The notes beneath the pieces were generated by a model, which saw nothing but the letters and a program-made list of their open reading frames with translations, searched no databases and was not told the origin of the DNA. DNA of 7,267 bases. It comes from an uncultured Oscillibacter sp. (GTDB lineage Bacteria > Bacillota > Clostridia > Oscillospirales > Oscillospiraceae). Below, one piece after another: positions 1-4,732 of the stretch; the stretch's first letter is position 1, and each line of letters opens with the position of its first letter. Made by a program: the position numbers and the translations under genes. The stretch covers positions 1-7,267 of the forward strand of contig CAMMCS010000098.1 of NCBI GenBank assembly GCA_946494635.1, in the 5' to 3' direction.

Positions 1-26
1 GCTCTAGCCAGCTGAGCTAATCGTCC
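1..26 (-). tRNA. tRNA, 5' part only (cut by window edge)
   Basis: Read on the minus strand, this begins GGACGAT (acceptor arm), then TA, then a D arm GCTC-AG...GAGC. That is the standard 5' quarter of a tRNA. The anticodon and the 3' half lie outside the window, so the amino acid cannot be assigned. A promoter with matching orientation lies just upstream at 43-71, which supports a real tRNA gene or the first gene of a tRNA cluster. Confidence 0.85.
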
Positions 27-42
27 GAAACGGAACAGTCAT

Positions 43-71
43 ATGATACACGAAAGGGAGATCTTTGTCAA
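43..71 (-). promoter_or_regulatory. Promoter of the left-edge tRNA
   Basis: On the minus strand there is a perfect -35 TTGACA (66-71), a 17-bp spacer and a -10 TATCAT (43-48). Transcription would start near position 36, leaving about a 10-nt leader before the tRNA. It is divergent from the SDR promoter at 80-108, and the two core promoters do not overlap. Confidence 0.8.
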
Positions 72-79
72 CACTTTTC

Positions 80-108
80 TTGCGCTTACCTGCCTTTTTT
101 GTTATACT
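80..108 (+). promoter_or_regulatory. Probable promoter of the SDR gene
   Basis: A -10 TATACT (103-108) lies 17 bp after a weak -35 TTGCGC (80-85). The predicted start near 115 gives a leader of about 50 nt before the ATG at 164. The leader contains a short inverted repeat, GCCCG (123-127) with CGGGC (136-140), of unclear meaning. The -10 is good and the -35 is poor. Confidence 0.55.
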
Positions 109-163
109 GCTCTCAGCAAACTGCCCGCAGTCAGTCGGGCGACAGCAGAACAGGAGAAGGATT

Positions 164-898
164 ATGAAACAAGTGGCATTGGTCACCGGAGCGTCCCGCG
201 GAATCGGCCGGGCCATCGCGGTGGAGCTGGCCCGGGAGGGCTGGGACGTCTGCATCAATTATATTCAGCATCACCAGGCCGCGGAGGAAGCCGCCCATGC
301 TGTTCGCGCCCTGGGGCGCAGAGCGGCTGTCGTCCAGGCTGATGTGGCGGACGGCTCCGCTGTGGCGGAGATGGTCCGCGAGGCAGAGCGGGATCTGGGG
401 CCGGTTTCTCTGGTGGTGAACAACGCCGGCATTGCCGGCCAGGCGCAGTTTCAGGACATCACCGACGAGATGTGGAACCGGTATCTGGCCGTGAATCTGG
501 GCGGAGCCCGGAATACCATCAAGGCCGTGCTGCCCCGGATGATCTCAGAGAAGGCGGGGTGCATCGTCAACATCTCCTCCATCTGGGGTCTGCGGGGAGC
601 CAGCTGCGAGGTGGCCTACGCCTGCACCAAGGCGGGAATCATCGCCCTGACGCGCTCCCTGGCGGCAGAGCTGGGCCCCTCCCAGATCCGGGTGAACTGT
701 GTGGCCCCCGGCGTCATCAATACGGACATGGTCCAGGTCCTGGGGCAGGAGACCCTGCGTGACCTGGCGGGGCAGACGCCCCTGGGGCGGCTGGGAACGC
801 CGGAGGATATCGCCCACGCGGTGGCCTTTTTGGCTTCGGACAAGGCATCTTTCATCACAGGGCAGGTGCTTACGGCAGACGGCGGGTTTGTGGTTTGA
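164..898 (+). CDS. SDR-family oxidoreductase, FabG-like (3-oxoacyl-ACP reductase type)
   Basis: This encodes a 244-aa classical short-chain dehydrogenase, the usual length for the family. Visible features are the Rossmann glycine motif TGASRGIG (8-15), NNAG (86-89) and a catalytic tetrad Asn111, Ser139, Tyr152, Lys156 (YACTK). The PG turn is at 182-183 and the typical end TADGGF at 238-242. Arg12 in the glycine motif suits NADPH. Such enzymes reduce keto groups in the cytoplasm. FabG reduces 3-oxoacyl-ACP in fatty acid synthesis, but no other fatty-acid gene is nearby, so the substrate is open (other 3-oxoacyl or hydroxyl substrates fit equally). The ATG at 164 is chosen because AGGAG lies at 152-156. 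An in-frame upstream ATG at 65 would overlap the promoter and add a non-homologous hydrophobic stretch. The gene is monocistronic and ends in a terminator at 986-1018. Confidence 0.92.
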   Translation: MKQVALVTGASRGIGRAIAVELAREGWDVCINYIQHHQAAEEAAHAVRALGRRAAVVQADVADGSAVAEMVREAERDLGPVSLVVNNAGIAGQAQFQDITDEMWNRYLAVNLGGARNTIKAVLPRMISEKAGCIVNISSIWGLRGASCEVAYACTKAGIIALTRSLAAELGPSQIRVNCVAPGVINTDMVQVLGQETLRDLAGQTPLGRLGTPEDIAHAVAFLASDKASFITGQVLTADGGFVV

Positions 899-901
899 AA
901 G

Positions 902-921
902 GCCGCGGCAGGCGCCGCGGC
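902..921 (+). other. GC-only hairpin after the SDR gene
   Basis: The self-complementary octamer GCCGCGGC occurs at 902-909 and again at 914-921, so the two copies can pair around a 4-nt loop just 3 nt after the stop codon. No T-run follows, so it is not a complete intrinsic terminator. It may protect the 3' end of the transcript or may simply reflect the high GC content. Confidence 0.4.
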
Positions 922-985
922 TGGGCCTGCTGCCCTGTCGCGGGCTGTTCCGGCTTCTCGGAATTTTGAAACTGCCCTCTATGAC

Positions 986-1018
986 AAACCCCGGCGCCGA
1001 AGAGGCGCCGGGGTTTTT
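986..1018 (+). terminator. Intrinsic terminator of the SDR gene (possibly bidirectional)
   Basis: A perfect 10-bp GC stem, CCCCGGCGCC (989-998) with GGCGCCGGGG (1004-1013), has a 5-nt loop GAAGA and is followed by TTTTT (1014-1018). AAA at 986-988 can extend the stem. It lies between two convergent genes. For the minus-strand repressor it offers only a short T-run, so it is weaker in that direction. Confidence 0.92.
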
Positions 1019-1022
1019 GCGT

Positions 1023-1775
1023 CTATGCTTTGCCTGGAAGAGGCGGCGCGTGGAGGATCACGCGGCCAAAGCAGACCAGGGTCCGGCCGCTGCCGGAGGT
1101 GAGCACCACATCCGCGTCCGCCCGGTTCCGGTTCAGGGAAAAGAGGTATACTGTCCCGGCGGGATCCTTGTAATACTGCTTGCAGAAAATGTCCCCATCC
1201 ACGCAAAAGATCCCCACATCTCCTGCCTTCAGGGGATCCCGGTTCACATAGACCAAATCGCCGTCCGCAATCCACGGGGCCATGGAATCCCCCTGGATCC
1301 GCACGGCAAATTCCGCCGCCTGTGGTACGCTGTCCGTCACGGTCAGATAGTCGAAATCCTCCCCGAACACCGGCGCGGCATAGCCGGCCGCAGCGGGGGT
1401 GCGGTACAGGGGGATGACCCGCTCCCGGTGTTCCGGCCGGGACTCCTCCAGCTCTGCCTGATAGGAGCGGAGCGCCTGCAGCACCGCCCGGACACTCTCC
1501 CGCCCCAGAGGCGACAGGCCCCGGTAGTCTTCCAGCAGCTGCCGTTCCCCTTGGGTGAGCACCTGACTGCCGGCCTGAAAACTGTCCTGAAACAGTGTGT
1601 TGGGATCTGTCTCCAGACAGTCGAATAGCCGGAGCATCACATCCTCCCGGGGGAAGCTGATGCCGGTTTCGTAATTCCCCACCGCCGCCGGCGTTACTCC
1701 CAGCCGGTCCGCCAGCTGCGGACGGGTCAGAGAGAGTTCTTCCCGACGGGCCTTGATCCGATCCCCCAGAGCCAT
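1023..1775 (-). CDS. XRE-family repressor with S24 (LexA/CI-type) self-cleavage domain
   Basis: This 250-aa transcription factor has an N-terminal helix-turn-helix at about residues 4-62 (QLADRLGVTPAAVGNYE, 20-36), a linker, and a C-terminal S24 peptidase-like domain at about 120-245. Expected S24 residues are present: Ser164 in GDSM and Lys199 in FCKQY as the catalytic pair, and Ala130-Gly131 in AAAGYA as the likely cleavage bond. Proteins of this type bind operators as dimers, and RecA filaments or other stress signals trigger self-cleavage and release. The ATG at 1775 is preceded by AAAGGAGG (1783-1790) with 7-nt spacing. An upstream in-frame TTG at 1793 would overlap this ribosome site and is rejected. 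The gene has its own promoter (1806-1834), and a four-copy palindrome array upstream is probably its binding region. No prophage genes are visible. It resembles phage CI repressors and free-standing bacterial S24 regulators more than LexA, whose DNA-binding domain is a winged helix. Confidence 0.93.
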   Translation of the reverse strand: MALGDRIKARREELSLTRPQLADRLGVTPAAVGNYETGISFPREDVMLRLFDCLETDPNTLFQDSFQAGSQVLTQGERQLLEDYRGLSPLGRESVRAVLQALRSYQAELEESRPEHRERVIPLYRTPAAAGYAAPVFGEDFDYLTVTDSVPQAAEFAVRIQGDSMAPWIADGDLVYVNRDPLKAGDVGIFCVDGDIFCKQYYKDPAGTVYLFSLNRNRADADVVLTSGSGRTLVCFGRVILHAPPLPGKA

Positions 1776-1805
1776 GGGAGCCCCTCCTTTCAAATCCTTG
1801 GGTCT

Positions 1806-1834
1806 ATCCTAACGGATTTTTGACGGGTTGTCAA
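1806..1834 (-). promoter_or_regulatory. Proximal promoter of the S24 repressor gene
   Basis: On the minus strand there is a perfect -35 TTGACA (1829-1834), a 17-bp spacer and a -10 TAGGAT (1806-1811). The predicted start is near 1800, just upstream of the ribosome site at 1783-1790. No palindrome copy overlaps the -35 or -10. The nearest copy (1844-1856) is centred about 50 bp upstream of the start, a position compatible with activation or looping rather than simple blocking. Confidence 0.8.
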
Positions 1835-1845
1835 CCGATAAAAAC

Positions 1846-1873
1846 AAGATATTTGTAAAATATATATTGACAA
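1846..1873 (-). promoter_or_regulatory. Possible second, operator-covered promoter for the repressor
   Basis: On the minus strand a -35-like TTGTCA (1868-1873) lies 16 bp before a -10-like TATCTT (1846-1851). The -10 falls inside the first palindrome (1844-1856), and the second palindrome (1875-1887) abuts the -35. Binding there would block it, giving autoregulation. The elements are imperfect, so this is tentative. Confidence 0.35.
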
Positions 1874-1895
1874 AACAAGAAACTTGTGATACCCT
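1867..1895 (+). promoter_or_regulatory. Possible plus-strand promoter with an operator in its spacer
   Basis: A perfect -35 TTGACA (1867-1872) is followed by exactly 17 bp, a TG one base before the -10, and a poor -10 TACCCT (1890-1895). The second palindrome (1875-1887) fills the spacer, the classic position for repression. A weaker similar layout recurs 31 bp on: TTGCAG (1898-1903), palindrome 1906-1918, TAGTAA (1921-1926). No plus-strand gene begins directly downstream; the next is at 2298, beyond two tRNAs encoded on the other strand. Confidence 0.45.
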
Positions 1896-1958
1896 GATTG
1901 CAGAAACAAGATTCTTGTAATAGTAAAAGAAATTCACAAGATTCTTGTTCAACAATGT

Positions 1959-1985
1959 AAAAAAAGCGCCCGCAGTTGCAGGCAC
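1959..1985 (-). terminator. Intrinsic terminator of the tRNA-Thr/tRNA-Tyr unit
   Basis: On the minus strand an 8-bp stem (1978-1985 with 1966-1973, two G-U pairs) with a 4-nt loop is followed by seven Ts (1965-1959). It lies just downstream of the tRNA-Tyr CCA end, so it ends the tRNA transcript and separates it from the operator region. Confidence 0.88.
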
Positions 1986-1988
1986 CTT

Positions 1989-2073
1989 TGGTGGGGGAAG
2001 GTGGATTCGAACCACCGAAGCCGAAGGCAACAGATTTACAGTCTGCCCCATTTGACCGCTCTGGAATTCCCCC
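1989..2073 (-). tRNA. tRNA-Tyr (GTA)
   Basis: This is an 85-nt class II tRNA with a long variable arm. The acceptor stem GGGGGAA (2073-2067) pairs with TTCCCCC (1999-1993). The anticodon loop CTGTAAA at 2041-2035 carries GTA (2039-2037), which reads Tyr codons. The T-loop TTCGAAT is present, and the 3' CCA is encoded at 1991-1989. It lies 11 nt downstream of tRNA-Thr in the same transcript. Confidence 0.97.
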
Positions 2074-2084
2074 ATATGAAATTT

Positions 2085-2160
2085 TGGAGCTGGTGGACGG
2101 ATTCGAACCCCCGACCTGCTGATTACAAATCAGCTGCTCTACCAGCTGAGCTACACCAGC
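2085..2160 (-). tRNA. tRNA-Thr (TGT)
   Basis: This is a 76-nt tRNA. The acceptor GCTGGTG (2160-2154) pairs with CACCAGC (2095-2089). The D arm is standard and the anticodon loop TTTGTAA (2129-2123) gives TGT, reading Thr ACA and related codons. The T-loop TTCGAAT is present and the 3' CCA is encoded (2087-2085). It is the first gene of a two-tRNA unit with tRNA-Tyr. Confidence 0.97.
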
Positions 2161-2179
2161 AGTTCCAACAGCAGTGTCT

Positions 2180-2208
2180 ATCTTAGCAGATAGCGGCTGT
2201 TTTGTCAA
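2180..2208 (-). promoter_or_regulatory. Promoter of the tRNA-Thr/tRNA-Tyr unit
   Basis: On the minus strand there is a perfect -35 TTGACA (2203-2208), a 17-bp spacer and a -10 TAAGAT (2180-2185). The start would be near 2173, leaving about a 12-nt leader before tRNA-Thr. Confidence 0.88.
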
Positions 2209-2297
2209 CAGAAAAATTTTGCTTTTCGCCTGTTTTTTCATTCCGCCGCCGCAGGGTGCCGGGGGCGGGCGCCGGTTTGGAAAGGAGCTTGGAAATT

Positions 2298-2486
2298 TTG
2301 CAGAGAAAAAGGCCCCGCCATTCCGCTGGAACGCTGCGCTGCTCGCGCTGCGGCGCGGAAATCGCGGCGGGGGAGGATTACTGGTTCTGTAACGGCAGCT
2401 GTGTCTGCGAATCCTGCCTGGGGGAATTTGCCCGGGAGGAATTTGCGCCATATCGCTGCAGGCGGGGGAGGGAGGACACGATATGA
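2298..2486 (+). CDS. Small Cys-rich protein with zinc-finger-like pattern (unknown function)
   Basis: This is a 62-aa basic protein with seven cysteines: Cys15 and Cys18 (CSRCG), Cys31, Cys35, Cys37 and Cys40 (CNGSCVCESC), and Cys54. The CxxC and CxC/CxxC spacing suggests one or two bound zinc ions, as in zinc ribbons or treble-clef fingers. The proposed start is TTG at 2298, with AAAGGAG at 2281-2287 and a somewhat long 10-nt gap. No ATG fits well; an in-frame ATG at 2202 would run through the tRNA promoter region and an Arg/Gly-rich stretch. Its stop overlaps the next start (ATGA, 2483-2486), which indicates translational coupling. No clear promoter is seen in the GC-rich leader 2209-2280. 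The family is not recognised beyond the metal-site pattern. The start is less certain than the gene. Confidence 0.65.
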   Translation: MQRKRPRHSAGTLRCSRCGAEIAAGEDYWFCNGSCVCESCLGEFAREEFAPYRCRRGREDTI

Positions 2487-2716
2487 CCCTTTTGGAGATG
2501 TCCGTGCGCTATGAGGAGAGTGAGACGGCTTTGCGGCGCCGGCTGGCGGAGCTGCGGGAGGCTGCCCGGCAGCAGGAGGATGGAGAGGCCTGCCGTGCCC
2601 TGCAGCGCCGGATTGCCGCCCTGATGCCGCTGCTGCAGGAGAGCAGGGACCTGCGGGACCTTACCGCCCACTACTACGACAGGAGCTATCATAAGCATGA
2701 GAAATACACCCTATAA
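2483..2716 (+). CDS. Small helical/coiled-coil protein (unknown function)
   Basis: This is a 77-aa protein rich in Arg, Glu, Leu and Ala. Two long helices are likely (about residues 8-31 and 34-62) with heptad-like Leu/Ala spacing, suggesting a helical hairpin or coiled coil. A Tyr/His-rich tail follows (HYYDRSYHKHEKY, 63-75). The ATG overlaps the stop of the Cys-rich gene by 4 nt and has GGGAGGGAGG just upstream (2467-2475 region). Its 3' end overlaps the next gene by 20 nt. The tail recalls small proteins often paired with sigma-region-4-like proteins in gut Firmicutes, by memory of the family and not by a search. No function can be given. Confidence 0.75.
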   Translation: MTLLEMSVRYEESETALRRRLAELREAARQQEDGEACRALQRRIAALMPLLQESRDLRDLTAHYYDRSYHKHEKYTL

Positions 2717-2993
2717 CATCCGCGGCGGCGAGTGGATCGGCGATATGACCGTCTGGCGGCGGGAGCACGCCGAGGACAACAGCGACCAGCGGGAGCGGCT
2801 GCTGCGAAACCTGCGCCGCGCCAGAGAACAGGAGCTGACGCCCCGGCAGCGGGAAATGCTGGCTCTGTACTACGACCGGGGGCTGAAGATGAACCAGATC
2901 GCAAAGCGGCTGGGGGTGAACCGGTCCACGGTGTCGCGGACCATCAAGCGGGCCAAGGAGCGGCTGTATCGGTGCCTGCGGTACGCACTGTGA
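2697..2993 (+). CDS. Sigma-70 region 4-like helix-turn-helix protein
   Basis: This 98-aa protein has residues 47-95 resembling sigma factor region 4: LTPRQREMLALYY (47-59), then the helix-turn-helix MNQIAKRLGVNRSTVSRTI (65-83) and a basic helix KRAKERL. Sigma region 2, which binds the -10 element, is absent, so it is not a complete sigma factor. It may be a DNA-binding activator or part of a split sigma, as with ArpU-like or other small phage regulators. Start: ATG at 2697 with AGGAG at 2681-2685, inside the preceding gene, so the two are coupled. The alternative ATG at 2745 lacks a good ribosome site. It is the last gene of the three-gene unit. No terminator is visible before the next promoter at 3016, so readthrough into the YitT gene is possible. 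Confidence 0.82.
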   Translation: MRNTPYNIRGGEWIGDMTVWRREHAEDNSDQRERLLRNLRRAREQELTPRQREMLALYYDRGLKMNQIAKRLGVNRSTVSRTIKRAKERLYRCLRYAL

Positions 2994-3015
2994 CAGAATT
3001 TTCTCAGATTCCCCC

Positions 3016-3044
3016 TTGTGGTTTTCCTTTTTGGACCGTATAAT
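3016..3044 (+). promoter_or_regulatory. Promoter of the YitT-racemase operon
   Basis: A perfect -10 TATAAT (3039-3044) lies 17 bp after the -35 TTGTGG (3016-3021). The start would be near 3051, giving a leader of about 60 nt before the ATG at 3110. Confidence 0.82.
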
Positions 3045-3079
3045 CTGTATTATCAGCGGATACCTGAAATTCCGGGAAA

Positions 3080-3096
3080 CAGGAACACGGTTCCTG
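3080..3096 (+). other. Leader hairpin next to the YitT ribosome site
   Basis: A perfect 7-bp stem, CAGGAAC (3080-3086) with GTTCCTG (3090-3096), has a 3-nt loop. It sits directly against the ribosome site GGGAGGG (3097-3103) that serves the ATG at 3110. It could affect ribosome access or RNA stability. No T-run follows, so it is not a terminator, and no known riboswitch fold is recognised. Confidence 0.45.
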
Positions 3097-3109
3097 GGGA
3101 GGGCTACCT

Positions 3110-3994
3110 ATGCTGTACAACACCCTGCACAACCGCACCCTGCGGCTGGTCCTGGCCGTGCTGGGCGAATTGATCACGGCCACAGGCATCAACCTTTTCA
3201 TCGTGCCGCTGGGACTGTACTCCGGCGGCACCCTGGGCGTGTGCCAGCTGATCCGGACGCTGCTGCAGAATTATCTGCACCTGGACTTCGGCGCCTATGA
3301 TATTGCGGGACTTTTGTATCTGCTGACCAACATCCCCATTCTGATCTTCGCCTACAAGGTGCTGGGCCGGGGACTGGCCCTGCGGACCATCGTGTGTACC
3401 GGGGCCTATTCCCTCTTTGCCAGCCTGATTCCCGTCCCCGTCCGGCCGATTGTGGACGATTATCTGACGGCCTGCATCCTGGGAGGCATCCTCAACGGCG
3501 TGGGCAGCGGCATTGTCCTGACCTGCGGCTGCAGCGGCGGCGGCCTGGACGCGGTGGGCCTGTGCCTGGGCAAGATGGGCAGCAACGTCTCGGTGGGGCG
3601 GTTCTCCCTGTTCTTCAACGCGGTGCTGTACAGCATCTGCCTGATTATCTTCAACCCGGAGGTGGCCATTTACTCCGTGGTGTACAACTTCCTCACCAGC
3701 ATTGTGCTGGATCGGATGCACCAGCAGAATGTCACCGTCCAGGCGCTGATTTTCACCCGGGAGGATGAGCGCGTCCTGGCGGACTTCATCATCAAGCAGC
3801 TGGGCCGCAGCGTCACCTACTGGAATGGCGTGGGCGCCTATACCAAGGACAATGTCCATGTGCTGTGCGTGTGCCTGTCCAAGTATGAGATCGAGGAGCT
3901 GCTGCACATGGTCCACTCCGTGGATCCCCACGCGTTCCTGACGGTGCAGACTGGCGTCCGGGTGTTTGGAAACTTTCCGAAAAAGCTGGAGTGA
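3110..3994 (+). CDS. YitT-family membrane protein with C-terminal DUF2179 domain
   Basis: This 294-aa integral membrane protein has the usual YitT-family length. The N-terminal half has about five or six hydrophobic spans: near 13-35, 66-84, 90-108, 118-140 and 166-203. The family loop appears as CSGGGLDAVG (141-150), a variant of the common GASTGGTD-type motif. Family starts such as INLFIVPLGLYSGG (27-40) are present. The C-terminal soluble part (about 208-290) matches the DUF2179 domain, including TGVRVFGNF. The biochemical role of YitT proteins is not established; the fold resembles a small transporter with a cytoplasmic ligand-sensing domain. The start is ATG 3110 with GGGAGGG 7 nt upstream. 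The gene is followed after 14 nt by a racemase-like gene, so the two are probably one operon driven from 3016-3044. Confidence 0.92.
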   Translation: MLYNTLHNRTLRLVLAVLGELITATGINLFIVPLGLYSGGTLGVCQLIRTLLQNYLHLDFGAYDIAGLLYLLTNIPILIFAYKVLGRGLALRTIVCTGAYSLFASLIPVPVRPIVDDYLTACILGGILNGVGSGIVLTCGCSGGGLDAVGLCLGKMGSNVSVGRFSLFFNAVLYSICLIIFNPEVAIYSVVYNFLTSIVLDRMHQQNVTVQALIFTREDERVLADFIIKQLGRSVTYWNGVGAYTKDNVHVLCVCLSKYEIEELLHMVHSVDPHAFLTVQTGVRVFGNFPKKLE

Positions 3995-4008
3995 GAGGGG
4001 AGAGAGGC

Positions 4009-4659
4009 ATGATACAGACCCCTGTCGCGGTCCTGGCCGGAACGCCGGTGGATACCCGGATGGGTGTGGACTGCCTGGCGGCCCGGGGACTGCGGGGCAT
4101 TGCGCTCCCCCTGGCCGGCGACCCCTGGGAGCAGACATCCTTCCAGTACGCGCCGCCGGCGGAGAGGCATCAAAAGGTTCTGGGTGTCCTGGAGCGGGCC
4201 CGAGAGGCAGGCTGCGAACGGGCCTTTGTGTACTGCAACTCCCTGTCCGGCGCAGTGGATTTCCCCGCCCTGGCGGCGGAGACCGGCATGGGGATTGTGA
4301 CGCCCCTGGACGTGTACCGGGGACTGGCGCCCCGGCACCGGGCGCTGGGAGTGATCGCCGCCAACGCCCAGGGTCTGTCCGGCATCGAGCGGGTGCTGCT
4401 GGAGGCGAATCCGGATCTGGAGCTGCTGGGGGCCAGCGCCCTGCAGGCAGTGGCGTCTGTGGAGGCGGCGGTGCCGCCGGAGGAGCTGGTGGAACGCCAC
4501 CACCTGGCGGAGCTGGCCGGGTGGTTCCGCAGCTGCGGCATGGAGGCGCTGGTGCTGGGCTGTACCCATTTTCCTTATTTCAAGGAGGCGCTGGCGGCGC
4601 GGACAAGCCTGCCGCTGATTGACCCGGCGGAGGAGATGCTCCGCCTGCTGATGGCCTGA
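4009..4659 (+). CDS. Asp/Glu racemase superfamily protein
   Basis: This 216-aa cytoplasmic enzyme has both cysteine motifs of the aspartate/glutamate racemase fold: Cys76 in YCNSLSG and Cys185 in GCTHFP. These are the two acid-base residues that move a proton to and from the alpha carbon, giving D-amino acids without a cofactor. The N-terminus (AGTPVDTRMGVD, 10-21) differs from MurI glutamate racemase (DSGxGG type), and the protein is shorter than the roughly 260-aa MurI. It is better called a racemase-like relative; the substrate is unknown. ATG 4009 is chosen because GAGGGGAG (3995-4002) precedes it at good distance. A GTG at 3991 overlapping the YitT stop would have no ribosome site. It is the second gene after YitT and ends at a strong terminator. 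Confidence 0.88.
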   Translation: MIQTPVAVLAGTPVDTRMGVDCLAARGLRGIALPLAGDPWEQTSFQYAPPAERHQKVLGVLERAREAGCERAFVYCNSLSGAVDFPALAAETGMGIVTPLDVYRGLAPRHRALGVIAANAQGLSGIERVLLEANPDLELLGASALQAVASVEAAVPPEELVERHHLAELAGWFRSCGMEALVLGCTHFPYFKEALAARTSLPLIDPAEEMLRLLMA

Positions 4660-4682
4660 ACCCCTTTCGCATCTGAAACCGA

Positions 4683-4718
4683 AAACAGCCCCGCGGCCTG
4701 GCTGCCGCGGGGCTGTTT
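4683..4718. terminator. Bidirectional terminator between the racemase and the P-type ATPase
   Basis: A perfect 15-bp stem, 4683-4697 with 4704-4718, is formed around a 6-nt loop. The arms begin with AAA and end with TTT, so both strands carry a short T-run after the GC-rich stem. It lies 23 nt after the racemase stop and 14 nt after the stop of the convergent ATPase gene, so it can serve both. Confidence 0.92.
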
Positions 4719-4732
4719 CCATAAAAAGGGGA

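Larger units (their letters stand above)
1844..1948. promoter_or_regulatory. Four phased 13-bp palindromes, probable operators of the S24 repressor
   Basis: The palindrome ACAAG-N3-CTTGT occurs at 1844-1856 (one mismatch, ACAAG ATA TTTGT), 1875-1887 (spacer AAA), 1906-1918 (spacer ATT) and 1936-1948 (spacer ATT). Centres are at 1850, 1881, 1912 and 1942, so spacings are 31, 31 and 30 bp. That is close to three turns of B-DNA and places all sites on one face. The pattern of 5-bp arms around a 3-bp centre suits an HTH dimer. The adjacent divergent XRE/S24 repressor is the obvious candidate ligand; this link is inferred, not shown. The region is far richer in A and T than its neighbours. Confidence 0.82.

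Noticed and set aside
65..163. N-terminal extension of the SDR from an ATG at 65, resembling a signal peptide
   Set aside because: It would start upstream of the -10 element (103-108), and the SDR glycine motif begins 8 residues after the ATG at 164, as is normal for the family.
1844..1948. CRISPR-like array
   Set aside because: The repeats are only 13 bp and the 17-18-bp intervals contain promoter-like elements; they are palindromic protein sites rather than CRISPR repeats.
1985..2165. tRNA-linked integration (att) site
   Set aside because: The only repeats found between or around the two tRNAs are the normal shared T-arm sequences; no integrase gene or displaced tRNA 3' end copy is visible.
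2001..2186. Plus-strand open frame of 61 aa across the two tRNAs (begins MDSNHRSRRQQIY)
   Set aside because: It is the antisense reading of tRNA-Tyr and tRNA-Thr. This is a well-known false gene found opposite these tRNAs in many genomes.
1831..2451. Minus-strand open frame of 206 aa through tRNAs and operators
   Set aside because: It runs along the tRNA genes, their terminator and the palindrome array, with low-complexity ends; no domain is seen. It is a chance open frame.
3104..4138. Minus-strand open frame of 344 aa opposite the YitT gene
   Set aside because: It is a shadow of the YitT gene, rich in Gln, His and Ala as expected for antisense of GC-rich coding DNA, with no ribosome site or domain.
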